A stretch of DNA of 64,000 bases from an uncultured Gammaproteobacteria bacterium (lineage in GTDB: Bacteria > Pseudomonadota > Gammaproteobacteria > Steroidobacterales > XN24): positions 1-64,000 of the forward strand of contig CAMYOC010000041.1 in assembly GCA_947259915.1 (NCBI GenBank), written 5' to 3'. The notes under the pieces are model-generated. The model was given only the letters and a program-made list of their open reading frames with translations, was not told where the DNA came from and searched no databases. The translations under genes were made by a program, and so were the position numbers. This document shows positions 54,237 through 63,354 of the stretch, piece by piece. Numbering within the stretch: the stretch's first letter is position 1; each line of letters opens with the position of its first letter.

Positions 54237-55574
54237 ATGAGAAAACAGACCATTGCTTATATGACTGCACTGGTTATGGCCATCGCGGGAACGTTCGCCT
54301 TCGTCGGGACCGGTTATGGGGCGAAAGGCGGCATTCCGGGTCCACCGACGGGCGGGGAGGTTTCCAACGATCTCTCGTTCCCGGCGGCGGTGACGGAGTC
54401 GGTTAACTCCATTGTCGCCAACTGGAGCATGCCGGCCGAGCCAGAGCTCGGGGTCCATTTCTCCTATGGCTGCGACGTGCCGGAGATGGAGGGACAATTC
54501 AGCTATCCCAACACGTCCTGCGTAGACAGCCTGACGGCACCCCAGGTCTATTACACGGCCGAGGAGTGCACCGATGGCGTGGCGCCATCTCCCTGCCAGG
54601 GTTATGAAGTATCGAAGATCTACTGGCAGAAGGTCGACGTCAATGAGTGGTGGGCCGACCAGGACGGTGTAGCGCCGAACGTCATGTCGGTGGCTTATCT
54701 GGACTGGGGCGACGCGCTGGAGGCGGTGTCCTGGAACGAAGGGTCGGTGATCCGGGTTGAGACTCAGCCTTATAGCAGCACCATCCCGGGTTTCGATCCG
54801 GCTCTGGGTAGCTGCGCCGAGGCCACAGCTGATCCGGAAAACGACTGCAAGGTCGGCTTGCAGATGTGGCACGTGTCCGGCCAGGGCATTACCGAGCACT
54901 GGGGTGCGCGGGCCAGCGAGGACGATGTGTCCTTCAACTACGACTCGCCGTTCCAGATCATCAACACCGGTACCGCGCGGCTTAACCTGACCAAGATGGT
55001 GCCGGGCGAGGCGCTGTGTCCGATGCCCGGAGGCAACCCTGGCGAAACGCCGCCCATCGTGGGTGACTGGACCGGGTCTGAATGGGACGGTACCTGCACC
55101 TATATGGACGCCCCCTACAGCGTCGAGCTGAGTGTCGGCGGCAAGTACGTGTATGGGTACAACTGGCGGATGCGCAACGTGGTGGCGCTGGAGGATCAAT
55201 GTGGTGCGGGTTGGCTGAAGACCGGATACTGGAGGCTGACCTTCTACACGCCCGGCGCTGTCCAATTCGATGATCCGTTGGCCCATGTGACTGCGCCGCC
55301 CGCAGTGCCCGCCTATGCGCGCGAGCTGCCGCGGACGGAGTTCAACCCGCCGATGGCGATGTTGCCGCTGTCCGAGGACGACGGAGAAGAGGAAGAAACG
55401 GATGCGCTGTATGTCCCCGTCATCGATACGGTAAATAACCTCACCTATATCGACATCTGCATCGTCGCCAAGACGCAAGGCGGCGGTGGGGGTGGCGGTG
55501 GCGGTGGTGGCCCCGGCGGTGGCGGTGGTGGCGGAGGCGCCCCCCGCGGTGGCGGAGGTCGTCACGTCCAGTAG
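54237..55574 (+). CDS. Exported Cys-containing protein with poly-Gly tail
   Basis: 445 aa from the ATG at 54237, with GGGAGG before it. Signal peptide ends YGAKG. The mature part (about 50-380) is beta-rich with several Cys (YGCDVPE, TSCVDS, EECTDG, SPCQGY, GSCAEA, DCKVG, LCPMPG, TCTYMD, DQCGAG, DICIVA), consistent with disulfides outside the cytoplasm. The C-terminus has long runs of Gly (11 then 8) and ends GRHVQ. Function unknown; a surface or secreted protein is likely. Confidence 0.75.
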   Translation: MRKQTIAYMTALVMAIAGTFAFVGTGYGAKGGIPGPPTGGEVSNDLSFPAAVTESVNSIVANWSMPAEPELGVHFSYGCDVPEMEGQFSYPNTSCVDSLTAPQVYYTAEECTDGVAPSPCQGYEVSKIYWQKVDVNEWWADQDGVAPNVMSVAYLDWGDALEAVSWNEGSVIRVETQPYSSTIPGFDPALGSCAEATADPENDCKVGLQMWHVSGQGITEHWGARASEDDVSFNYDSPFQIINTGTARLNLTKMVPGEALCPMPGGNPGETPPIVGDWTGSEWDGTCTYMDAPYSVELSVGGKYVYGYNWRMRNVVALEDQCGAGWLKTGYWRLTFYTPGAVQFDDPLAHVTAPPAVPAYARELPRTEFNPPMAMLPLSEDDGEEEETDALYVPVIDTVNNLTYIDICIVAKTQGGGGGGGGGGGPGGGGGGGGAPRGGGGRHVQ

Positions 55575-55610
55575 CACCGTCTGCCCCCCAAGGCGTGGAG
55601 GGCTTGGGTC

Positions 55611-55635
55611 GGGGAGGGGTTGGAGATCCCTCCCC
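55611..55635. repeat. Short hairpin after the poly-Gly gene
   Basis: GGGGAGGG pairs with CCCTCCCC across a 9-nt loop. It precedes the terminator at 55706. Confidence 0.6.
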
Positions 55636-55705
55636 GGCCCAATACAGTGAGTCCATGTTATGGCACTGAATCGCCAGCGATCCAGTCGCCAGACGCAGAC
55701 AATGA

Positions 55706-55743
55706 GGACGGTCGGGAGACGAATCCCGTCCGTCTTTTTTTTG
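55706..55743 (+). terminator. Rho-independent terminator
   Basis: GGACGG (55706-55711) pairs with CCGTCC (55726-55731), with an internal GGG/CCC pair, followed by eight or more T residues. It should end the 54237-55574 transcript. Confidence 0.85.
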
Positions 55744-55806
55744 GCTGCTTAGATGCGCAATCGCTGAGAGCCGGCGATCAAAGCGTGGCAGGTGTTGGCA
55801 ATATAC

Positions 55807-56739
55807 TCAGACCAGCGCTGGCCAGCCGATCTGTCGTTGCAGCGAAGTTCTGACTTCACTCAGAGTCCGGGGCGGATCCTCAAGCGCCTGTTTACCCAGC
55901 CAGCCGCTCAACTTGATGATGTCGTCCTCATGCAGGAAGTAGGCTTCCTGTCGCCAGCCGACGAACGCGGCACACGCCTGTAGACTGACGAGCATCGGCC
56001 CATCCTCTGCGCCGGTCACGATGCGGCATTCCGGGACCACGGCGACTGGCATGACTTTGACTTCCGACCCTATCTGCTCGCCGAGGATCTTTCCAAGGCG
56101 CAGCATGGTGTTGTTGAATTGTTGCAGGCTGACTCGGGTGCCGCATGGATCGAAGATTATCGAGCCGCGCTCGAACCGCGCCGTCTCGACGCCAGCGGGG
56201 GCCGGAATCAGCTGCACCAGATACACACCGTTCTCACCGACGACCACATTGTCGATGACCTCGTCGTTGATCCGCACCGAGGGGAAGACGCGGTTACCCC
56301 GCAGCTGAGCTTCCACCATCCTTTGCGCCATCTGCATGTGCATATCGAGCAAGCCGTTCAGGCGGGATCGGTAGCGGCTCAGCTGGATCGTCTTCAAAGC
56401 GCCAAAACCGAGCGCGGCAAGCACGCCTGCAAGGACAACAGCATTGAGCCAGGTCGGCTGCGGGCCCACCAGGCCGTCGCGGCCAAAATTGACCAGCAGC
56501 AAAAACGAGACGCCGAAGAGCAGCGCAGCCGTCCTGTAGTGATCCCACAAGCGGCCTGACACCTTTAACGCCTGATGCACCATCTCACCGGGTCGACAAC
56601 TTGCAGGCGGGGAAGGCCGGAAGCGGACGATCAACCGGCCGCTCAGCATGATCAGCCAGATTGCGCCGAGATACGCCGCGGCGACGGCAAGCGAGATTAC
56701 CGCGAACTCGTTATAGATTTGGGACAGTGATAGTTCCAT
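55807..56739 (-). CDS. NERD-domain-like membrane protein
   Basis: 310 aa from the ATG at 56739; a longer frame to 57117 is Arg/Cys-rich and overlaps the divergent MoaD gene. Two helices (about 10-33, 65-105), then a NERD-type domain (about 130-300) with INDEVIDNVVVGENGVYLVQL. In active NERD proteins this strand ends in an E/Q-x-K motif; here the residues are QLIPAP, so the nuclease-like site seems lost. Membrane-anchored; role unknown. Confidence 0.75.
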   Translation of the reverse strand: MELSLSQIYNEFAVISLAVAAAYLGAIWLIMLSGRLIVRFRPSPPASCRPGEMVHQALKVSGRLWDHYRTAALLFGVSFLLLVNFGRDGLVGPQPTWLNAVVLAGVLAALGFGALKTIQLSRYRSRLNGLLDMHMQMAQRMVEAQLRGNRVFPSVRINDEVIDNVVVGENGVYLVQLIPAPAGVETARFERGSIIFDPCGTRVSLQQFNNTMLRLGKILGEQIGSEVKVMPVAVVPECRIVTGAEDGPMLVSLQACAAFVGWRQEAYFLHEDDIIKLSGWLGKQALEDPPRTLSEVRTSLQRQIGWPALV

Positions 56740-56952
56740 GGACCGCAAAATATAAAGCCACCGTCGCCTGGGTGGTGCGACCTGGTTCACATAACGCGAC
56801 TCGCGGCATGGATATGGAAGAAACGGGCTGACCCCGGCTTGTCTGCAATGCAATGCAACAACGGCCGGCAATCCTGAGCACCCCCGCCGCCTGCGCGGCG
56901 ACCTATACTGCAGTAAGTCCGTGTTTATGTTCGAGACCATGGTGCTGCGCCC

Positions 56953-57225
56953 ATGCCGGCTACGCTTCACTTCACACAAAATCTGGCCAGACATCTGACC
57001 TGCCCCGAGGCAGCGGTCGCGGGCGGTACCCTGCGCGAGGCACTCGACGAATATTTCGTCAGCAATCCGGGCGCACGCAACTATGTGCTCGATGACCAGG
57101 GCGCCGTACGCAAACACGTCGTGATGTTCGTCAACCAGGAGCCGATCCGGGACCGTGTCGGCTTATCCGACGTGATTGACGAAGGTGATGAGATCTTTGT
57201 TATCCAGGCGCTATCGGGCGGATAA
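56953..57225 (+). CDS. MoaD/ThiS-family ubiquitin-like sulfur carrier
   Basis: 90 aa beta-grasp protein ending in LSGG, the C-terminal diglycine needed for adenylation and thiocarboxylate formation. No E1-like (MoeB/ThiF) or other cofactor genes are near, so its pathway is unclear. The next gene starts 24 bp downstream and is probably co-transcribed; this pairing is known in other bacteria, though the function is not. Confidence 0.87.
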   Translation: MPATLHFTQNLARHLTCPEAAVAGGTLREALDEYFVSNPGARNYVLDDQGAVRKHVVMFVNQEPIRDRVGLSDVIDEGDEIFVIQALSGG

Positions 57226-57249
57226 GCCGGCGCCGGGGAGGGTGCACCG

Positions 57250-58359
57250 ATGAGTGATCGTCTGTTGATCGGGACCCGCAAGGGATTGTTCCGTTTTCAG
57301 CGGGATGGGGGCGGGCACTGGGGTATCGGCGACACCTGGTTTCTCGGTGATCCGGTCTCGATGGTGCTGGCAGAACCGGGCGGTCGCCGGCTACATGCGG
57401 CGCTGGCGCTTGGGCACTTCGGCGTCAAGATGCAGCGCTCCGAAGACGGTGGCGCGAGCTGGAACGAGACGGCGGTACCGGCCTACCCGGAAAAACCCGA
57501 CGAAGTCGAGGACAAGGACCCGGTGCGCGGCACCGACGTGCCGTGGAGCACCGAGCTGATCTGGTCGATGGCGGCCGGGGCCCCGGGCGAGTTGTGGTGT
57601 GGCACCCTCCCGGGCGGCCTGTTCCGCTCCGTTGACGGCGGCGATAGCTGGCAACTGATACGCGCGCTGTGGGACGACCCGAGACGCAGCAAGTGGATGG
57701 GTGGCGGCTACGACTTCGCCGGTATCCATTCGGTGGTGGTCGATCCCCGAGACCCGGCCCACGTGACCGTCGCCGTCTCCGTTGGCGGCGTCTGGACCAC
57801 CCATGACGCCGGCATCAGCTGGGAACTGATCGGCGCAGGGCTGCGCAATGACTACAGTCCCCCGGGTATGGACAAGGACCCGGTGACCCAGGACCCCCAT
57901 CGCGTGGTCCAATGCCCGGCCGCGCCGGAGCGGATGTGGATGCAACACCACAACGGGATTTTTATCAGCGACGATGCGGGTGTGAACTGGCGTGAGCTGG
58001 CTGATCCGCCGCTGGCGAAATTCGGTTTCGCCGTCGCCGTCCACCCGCAGGATCCGGACACCGCCTGGTTTGTACCGGCGACCAAAGACGAGCAGCGTAT
58101 CCCGGTCGATGCCCGACTGGTGGTCACGCGCACGCGCGACGGTGGCAAGAGTTTCGAAATCCTGTCCGACGGGCTGCCGGATGAACCGGCCTACGATCTT
58201 GTCTACCGTCACGCCCTGGATATTTCGGCAGACGGCGAGCGGCTGGCGTTTGCGAGTACCACCGGTTCGCTGTGGGTGAGCGAGAATCAGGGCGACAGCT
58301 GGACTTGCCTCAGCCGCCATCTGCCACCGGTCAACTGCGTATGCTTCGAGCCGGGTTGA
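57250..58359 (+). CDS. BNR/WD40-like beta-propeller protein (exo-sialidase-like)
   Basis: 369 aa, no signal peptide. Several BNR (Asp-box) repeats of the form S-x-D-x-G-x-x-W: SEDGGASW, SVDGGDSW, THDAGISW, SDDAGVNW, TRDGGKSF and SENQGDSW. This gives a six- or seven-bladed propeller, as in sialidases or VPS10 domains, but sialidase arginine residues are not clearly present, so it is probably not an enzyme of that type. Linked to the MoaD-like gene, with which it may form a functional pair. Confidence 0.87.
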   Translation: MSDRLLIGTRKGLFRFQRDGGGHWGIGDTWFLGDPVSMVLAEPGGRRLHAALALGHFGVKMQRSEDGGASWNETAVPAYPEKPDEVEDKDPVRGTDVPWSTELIWSMAAGAPGELWCGTLPGGLFRSVDGGDSWQLIRALWDDPRRSKWMGGGYDFAGIHSVVVDPRDPAHVTVAVSVGGVWTTHDAGISWELIGAGLRNDYSPPGMDKDPVTQDPHRVVQCPAAPERMWMQHHNGIFISDDAGVNWRELADPPLAKFGFAVAVHPQDPDTAWFVPATKDEQRIPVDARLVVTRTRDGGKSFEILSDGLPDEPAYDLVYRHALDISADGERLAFASTTGSLWVSENQGDSWTCLSRHLPPVNCVCFEPG

Positions 58360-58368
58360 GCCCCGGCG

Positions 58369-59127
58369 TCACGGAGCCGACAGATATCCGCCGACAGACT
58401 GGACTGGCGTTTGTGTGCCCGCTGCGGAGATCCATGCAATGAGCGCCAGGTCCTGCGCCTGCGCGTCCGCTCCGGGCAGGATCGCGTTCGCGGCATAGCC
58501 GGACGCCCGCTTCTCCAGCGGGACCGACACGACCTCGAGCGCGACAAAATCGTGGCGCAGCGTCCGGCCCTTGTTCTCGCCGGCACGAACGGAGGTCTCG
58601 AGGTTCATACCGAGCACGGCCAGATGTACCGTCAGCCCCTGGCCACGACGATCGTCGCCGTTGAAGCGAACCGCAACATCCTCGCCATCGATGACCAGAC
58701 GCAGATCCCCGACCACCGGCTCGTTGCGCTGCGGGATCTGACCCCGGCGCCAGCCCTGCCAGTCCTGACCCTGGCGAAACATACCCGGCGTATAGACCGA
58801 CCGGGCGCCGCCTTCCACCGCATACTGACGATGGCGCTCGCCGAACCCGGCGCGGGCAAAGCGATCTTCCCAGCCGATGTAGTCCCAGTAGTCGACATGA
58901 AACGCGACCGGGACAAAGGTCTTCCACAAACCCGGATCTCTCTTGAGCCCGCTGAGCCAGCGATCCGCCGGCGGACAGCTGCTGCAGCCTTCCGAGGTAA
59001 ACAATTCGATCAGAGCTACGCGTTGTTCGCCGCTGGAAAACACAACTTGCCCACGGCCAGTGCTCGCAGCCAGATGCCCCGAGGCCAGCAGTATCAAAAC
59101 AAATGCGGTTATACGTGCGTTGAACAT
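58369..59127 (-). CDS. DUF1223 thioredoxin-fold exported protein
   Basis: 252 aa with a signal peptide ending LAAST. The family motif ELFTSEGCSSCPPAD contains the CSSC pair of a thioredoxin-like fold. The following FHVDYWDYIGWEDRFA stretch is also conserved in DUF1223. Periplasmic; redox role is likely but not shown. Convergent with the BNR gene (9-bp gap). Confidence 0.9.
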   Translation of the reverse strand: MFNARITAFVLILLASGHLAASTGRGQVVFSSGEQRVALIELFTSEGCSSCPPADRWLSGLKRDPGLWKTFVPVAFHVDYWDYIGWEDRFARAGFGERHRQYAVEGGARSVYTPGMFRQGQDWQGWRRGQIPQRNEPVVGDLRLVIDGEDVAVRFNGDDRRGQGLTVHLAVLGMNLETSVRAGENKGRTLRHDFVALEVVSVPLEKRASGYAANAILPGADAQAQDLALIAWISAAGTQTPVQSVGGYLSAP

Positions 59128-59323
59128 GCGCCCGGTCCTGATGCTATCCCCGTACTGCTAAAGACCGCACGGGGAGGGGCTTTATTACACATATCCGAAT
59201 CCAGGCAGGGTATCGGCACGAAGAGATGTCAGGCCGGCCCTTGAAAGGGGTGAGTCTGTTCCCTTGCCGGAATGGCGCTTTCGATGATTTGCCGGACGCC
59301 CCGTAAAAAAGATCGGAGATGCT

Positions 59324-60103
59324 ATGATTCCCGCTCTCCAACACCACGGGAGCAGCTCCTTGAAAGCCTTTTTCGCGTTCGCAGCACTTATCCTCGCCGG
59401 CCAGGCAATGGCCGCCAATGAAATCGACGCCAAAGTCGAAGCGGCGCTGGCCGCCGAATCTCGTCCTGAAGCTCATCGCGAACGCGACCGGAATCGACGG
59501 CCGCTGCAGACGCTGAATTTCTTCGGCCTCAAGGACAACATGCGCGTGCTGGAGCTGCTCCCCGGTGGCGGCTGGTACACGCGGGTGCTGGCGCCGGTGC
59601 TGGCCGAAAACGGCACGCTTTATGTGTCTATCGGGACGAACTGGATCAAGGAGAACGTGCTGGTCGAGCCCGGGTTCGAGGACGTTGTCCTGCTGGAGAA
59701 CAGCGCCAACGTCCGCCGGCCGGAAGGCAGTCGCTATTACGCTCTGGATGATTTCGACTTTGGCGTCTCAGACCTGGACATGGTGCTCACCTTCCGCAAT
59801 CTGCATAACTTCGATCCCGAATCCCGAGCGAGGATGAACCGTCAGGTGTTCAAGGCGCTCAAGAGCGGCGGGTTGTACGGCGTCGTCGACCACACCAAGC
59901 GTCATATGGAGCCGGAGAATCCGGAGAATCGCCGCCGTATCGACCCGGTGTTTGTGATCGAGGAGATGCTGGACCAGGGCTTCGAATTCGTTGGCTACTC
60001 GGATCTGCACTACCGCGCCGATGACGAACTCAGATACGAGGTAGGGCGACGCTCGGTCAGCGGCAACACGGACCGCTTTACCATGCTGTTCCGCAAGCCC
60101 TGA
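59324..60103 (+). CDS. Exported methyltransferase-fold protein
   Basis: 259 aa. GGAG before the ATG. An N-terminal signal peptide (LKAFFAFAALILAGQAMAAN) sends it to the periplasm. The body has a class I SAM-methyltransferase layout: MRVLELLPGGGWYTRVLAPVL for motif I and LDMVLTFRNLHN for motif IV. Such exported methyltransferase-like proteins (COG4798 type) occur widely, but SAM is not known in the periplasm, so catalysis is uncertain. Confidence 0.87.
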   Translation: MIPALQHHGSSSLKAFFAFAALILAGQAMAANEIDAKVEAALAAESRPEAHRERDRNRRPLQTLNFFGLKDNMRVLELLPGGGWYTRVLAPVLAENGTLYVSIGTNWIKENVLVEPGFEDVVLLENSANVRRPEGSRYYALDDFDFGVSDLDMVLTFRNLHNFDPESRARMNRQVFKALKSGGLYGVVDHTKRHMEPENPENRRRIDPVFVIEEMLDQGFEFVGYSDLHYRADDELRYEVGRRSVSGNTDRFTMLFRKP

Positions 60104-60131
60104 AGCCCGGCTGGATTTCTGTAACGAGAAC

Positions 60132-60180
60132 AGGGCGTCAGGTTTATCTTTCCAAGAAGAAAAAATCGATCTGACGCCTT
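60132..60180. repeat. REP-like hairpin
   Basis: agggcgtcaggtttatctttcc pairs with gaaaaaatcgatctgacgcct. Downstream of the exported methyltransferase-like gene; it may end its transcript. Confidence 0.65.
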
Positions 60181-60254
60181 TGGCTCCGCGCGCCGGGCAA
60201 ACCGGGGCGGCCGGCACCAAATAAGCAAACTGTCCCCAAATTGGCCCGGTGACG

Positions 60255-61118
60255 TCAATTCGGTGAGCACGGGAAAGCATGACTCAGTGCCGTCCCGACG
60301 CCTTCTGCCACCCGCGTCGCCAGCGTCACGGTGACATTTCCCGATCGGTCCGTCGTTTGCTCGAAGCTGTCTCTCCAGACGACGTAGCCCGTCGCGTCCG
60401 AGAGCTCGGCGCGCAGCGTCAGTACCCCACCCTCCCGGCAGATCTCACCAGACAACAGGTATTCGACGTCTGGTGGTTCGTCGGTGCTCGGGCGCGATAG
60501 ACCGCTGGCCATGGTGAAAGATGAAGCACGGGCGACGACCTTCAATGCTCCTTGTGCGGCAAGACGGTCGATGACCTCGGCAGCCAGACCCGCAGCCAAT
60601 ACCCTGTCGCTCTCCTGCCCGGCGCAGACCGTGAACGGCAGTACGGCGATGGAAGTGGCTGCAGCCGGTGCCGGCGGTAGCTCGATAGGTGGAGTTGACT
60701 GATTGACGGCCGTCAATACCTCGACCGACGTGATCCCGATGATGCCGGCCATCAACATGCTCAGTCCCGCGATGATGGCATGATCTGTCGCCGATAGGGG
60801 CAGGTTCTTACGTCCGCCTGCATGATAATCGGTCCGGACGAAGCCCTCAGGGGTGATGTCGTACCGCCAGCCAAAAACAAGGACGATAGGACAAATCAGT
60901 ATCAGCGCGATCCAGATGAGCTGGTGCACTTCCTGCGGCAACGGCCACGGGCCGTCTGGTCCGAACACCAGGTTGGCGAGTTGCACGATCAGCCACACCG
61001 ATACCAGATAGATGCCGGTAACATGAACGACGCCCCGGTCCCCGAGTTCGGACCACCAGGGCCCTCGGTTATGGGCGGGATACGCCAAGGTTCGAGCCTC
61101 GCCTGCTTCCCTACTCAA
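60255..61118 (-). CDS. TolB_N-like membrane protein lacking TPR repeats
   Basis: 287 aa. Two helices (about 32-52, 68-88) and a third (about 112-132), then a TolB N-terminal-like domain (about 150-280; SIAVLPFTVCAGQESDRVLAAGLAAEVIDRL). Its N-terminal half resembles the membrane parts of the TolB_N/TPR proteins in this window, but there is no TPR segment after it. Either a short paralogue or a truncated one. Confidence 0.78.
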   Translation of the reverse strand: MSREAGEARTLAYPAHNRGPWWSELGDRGVVHVTGIYLVSVWLIVQLANLVFGPDGPWPLPQEVHQLIWIALILICPIVLVFGWRYDITPEGFVRTDYHAGGRKNLPLSATDHAIIAGLSMLMAGIIGITSVEVLTAVNQSTPPIELPPAPAAATSIAVLPFTVCAGQESDRVLAAGLAAEVIDRLAAQGALKVVARASSFTMASGLSRPSTDEPPDVEYLLSGEICREGGVLTLRAELSDATGYVVWRDSFEQTTDRSGNVTVTLATRVAEGVGTALSHAFPCSPN

Positions 61119-61452
61119 AGTCTAGTACAGGGCACCAGCTACCATGATTTTTGGGCCACAAGGCAATAGGGTCGAACCGCGATCAATCTCCGGGAAAAAT
61201 TACCCTGACACGCTCTTTTCGGAGCCCGTTAGGACGATGGCGGATTGTACGTGTGCGGACTTCCGGGCTGGACCATGCGGATTTTCCCCCCGCACGAACA
61301 AGTCAGAATCGTGGCCGCTCAGGTACTTGTGCATCACGTCATCTAATCTGTTTCGCGCCGGGTCAGTACTTTAGTTAGAAGTGGGTCTCTGACCCCCTTT
61401 CAGATGCTCGAATTGGCGCATTACACCACCCACACTGTTGTATAACTACTCT
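61119..61452. other. Divergent intergenic region with REP-like elements
   Basis: Contains a gggtcgaaccgcg core (61169) and a ggtcagtac...gggtctctgacccc hairpin (61361-61396). The promoters of both flanking genes should be here. Confidence 0.55.
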
Positions 61453-63213
61453 ATGAACTTCCTCTCCGAGATCAAACGCCGCAACGTGCTCCGCATGGCC
61501 TTGCTCTATGGCGTGACCGCCTGGTTGATCATGCAGGTGGCGGACGTGGTGATCGGTCTCGCGACCCTGCCGGAATGGTCAGGGCAGGCGGTGCTCGGGG
61601 TGCTCGCCGTCGGCTTCCCGATCGCGCTGATCTTTGCCTGGATCTACGAGATCACGCCGGAGGGGGTCAAGCTCGAGAAGGAGGTGGATCGGTCGGAGTC
61701 GATCGCCCATGTCACCGGCCGGCGTATGGACTTCGTCGTCATCGCGGTACTGGCCGCCGCGGTCATCGTGTTTGCCTATGACAAGTGGTGGCTTGGTCCG
61801 AACGACGGTTTCCGGCCGCCGCCGAATTCCATTGCGGTGCTGGCGTTTGCCAATATGAGTCCCGACTCCGACCAGGAGTTCTTCTCCGATGGCATCTCCG
61901 AGGAGCTGTTGAGTCTGCTGGCCAAGGTCCCGGAGCTCCAGGTGATCTCGCGCACTTCGGCATTTTCGTTCAAGGACAAGGATGTAAAACTCACCGACGT
62001 GGCTCGGGAACTGAACGTCGCGCATATCCTGGAAGGCTCGATCCGCTGGGCCGGGGACCGGCTGCGGATCACCGCGCAGCTGATCGACACACAATCGGAC
62101 TCCCACCTGTGGTCGGAGACCTACGATCGCACCCTGGATGACATCTTTGTGATCCAGGATGAGATCGCCGCCGCGGTCGTCGGCAAGCTCAAGGTCACAT
62201 TGCTCGGCGCCGCGCCCATGGTGGACGAGACCGACCCGCAAGCCTATGCGCTGTATCTGCAGGCGCGTTTTTTGAGCCGCCAGGGCACACCCGAAAACTG
62301 GGAGCAGGCCATCGCGATGTTCGAGCAGGTGCTGGACATCGATCCGGGCTATGCACCGGCCTGGATTGGCCTGGCCAATGTCTACGGCCGCCAGGCGGAC
62401 AACAGCTTGCGGCCGGTGGAAGAGGGCTATGCCTTGTCCGCCCAGGCGACCACCCAGGCGCTGGCCCTCGACCCGTCCTATGCGCCGGCCCACGCCCGAC
62501 TCGGCTGGATCGCGTTGCATAATCAGGGTGATCTGGCGGCGGCGGCGCTACATTACCAACGGGCGCTCGAATTAGATCCCACCAATACCGGCATCATCTT
62601 CAGCGCCGCCAGCCTGGCCGAATCCCTGGGCCGGCTCGAGCAGGTCATCGCGCTGGAACAATACGCGCTCATCCGCGACCCGCTGGACCCGGTCGCGCAC
62701 AACAACCACGGCGATTCCTTTCTCTCGGCCGGGCGTTTCGACGAGGCCATCGCCTCCTTCCGCACTGCGCTGACCTTGAGCCCGGGCTATATCGGCGCAC
62801 AATACCGGATCGGCGTCGCGTTGTTGCTCAAGGGCGAGCCGGAAGCCGCGCTGGACGCGATGCAGCAGGAGCCCTTCAAAGCCTGGCGTCTGATCGGTCT
62901 GGCGATGGCCCACCATGCGCTGGGCCAGCAGACCGACTCCGATGCGGCCCTCGCCGAACTGATCGAGAACTACGAACAGGACGCTGCCTACAACATCGCC
63001 TACGTCATCGCGTTCCGCGGGGAGACCGACAGGGCCTTCGAGTGGCTGGACAAGGCGGTGGTCTATAACGATCCGGGTCTGGCGGAGATCGTTAACGAAC
63101 CGCTGTTTGCCAACGTTAGATCCGACCCACGCTGGCTCGCGTTCCTTGTGAGTATCGGCAAGGCGCCGGAAAAGCTGGCGAGAATCGAGTTTGAGGTCTG
63201 GCCGCCGGAGTAG
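61453..63213 (+). CDS. TolB_N/TPR membrane protein
   Basis: 586 aa from the ATG at 61453. Helices at about 15-35, 42-62 and 90-110, then a TolB N-terminal-like domain (SIAVLAFANMSPDSDQEFFSDGISEELLSLL, about 120-250) and several TPR repeats (about 280-500). It is the most complete of three related proteins in the window. No cyclase or kinase domain. Divergent from the shorter relative at 60255-61118. Probably binds partners at the membrane; exact role unknown. Confidence 0.87.
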   Translation: MNFLSEIKRRNVLRMALLYGVTAWLIMQVADVVIGLATLPEWSGQAVLGVLAVGFPIALIFAWIYEITPEGVKLEKEVDRSESIAHVTGRRMDFVVIAVLAAAVIVFAYDKWWLGPNDGFRPPPNSIAVLAFANMSPDSDQEFFSDGISEELLSLLAKVPELQVISRTSAFSFKDKDVKLTDVARELNVAHILEGSIRWAGDRLRITAQLIDTQSDSHLWSETYDRTLDDIFVIQDEIAAAVVGKLKVTLLGAAPMVDETDPQAYALYLQARFLSRQGTPENWEQAIAMFEQVLDIDPGYAPAWIGLANVYGRQADNSLRPVEEGYALSAQATTQALALDPSYAPAHARLGWIALHNQGDLAAAALHYQRALELDPTNTGIIFSAASLAESLGRLEQVIALEQYALIRDPLDPVAHNNHGDSFLSAGRFDEAIASFRTALTLSPGYIGAQYRIGVALLLKGEPEAALDAMQQEPFKAWRLIGLAMAHHALGQQTDSDAALAELIENYEQDAAYNIAYVIAFRGETDRAFEWLDKAVVYNDPGLAEIVNEPLFANVRSDPRWLAFLVSIGKAPEKLARIEFEVWPPE

Positions 63214-63354
63214 CGGGAATCAAGCGCAAGACCGAACACCGGCACCGCACCTACGCATTGGTCGGGAAATCTCCCCGATTAAGTGAACTGTCCCCCGAAT
63301 TGCTGCGTCCGTGCTTGCTTGAGCGGGTGTCCTTCTGTTATTCCGGGTCTGCGC

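Noticed and set aside
55807-57117. Extended start for the NERD-like protein
   Set aside because: The extra 126 residues are Arg/Cys-rich and overlap the divergent MoaD gene.
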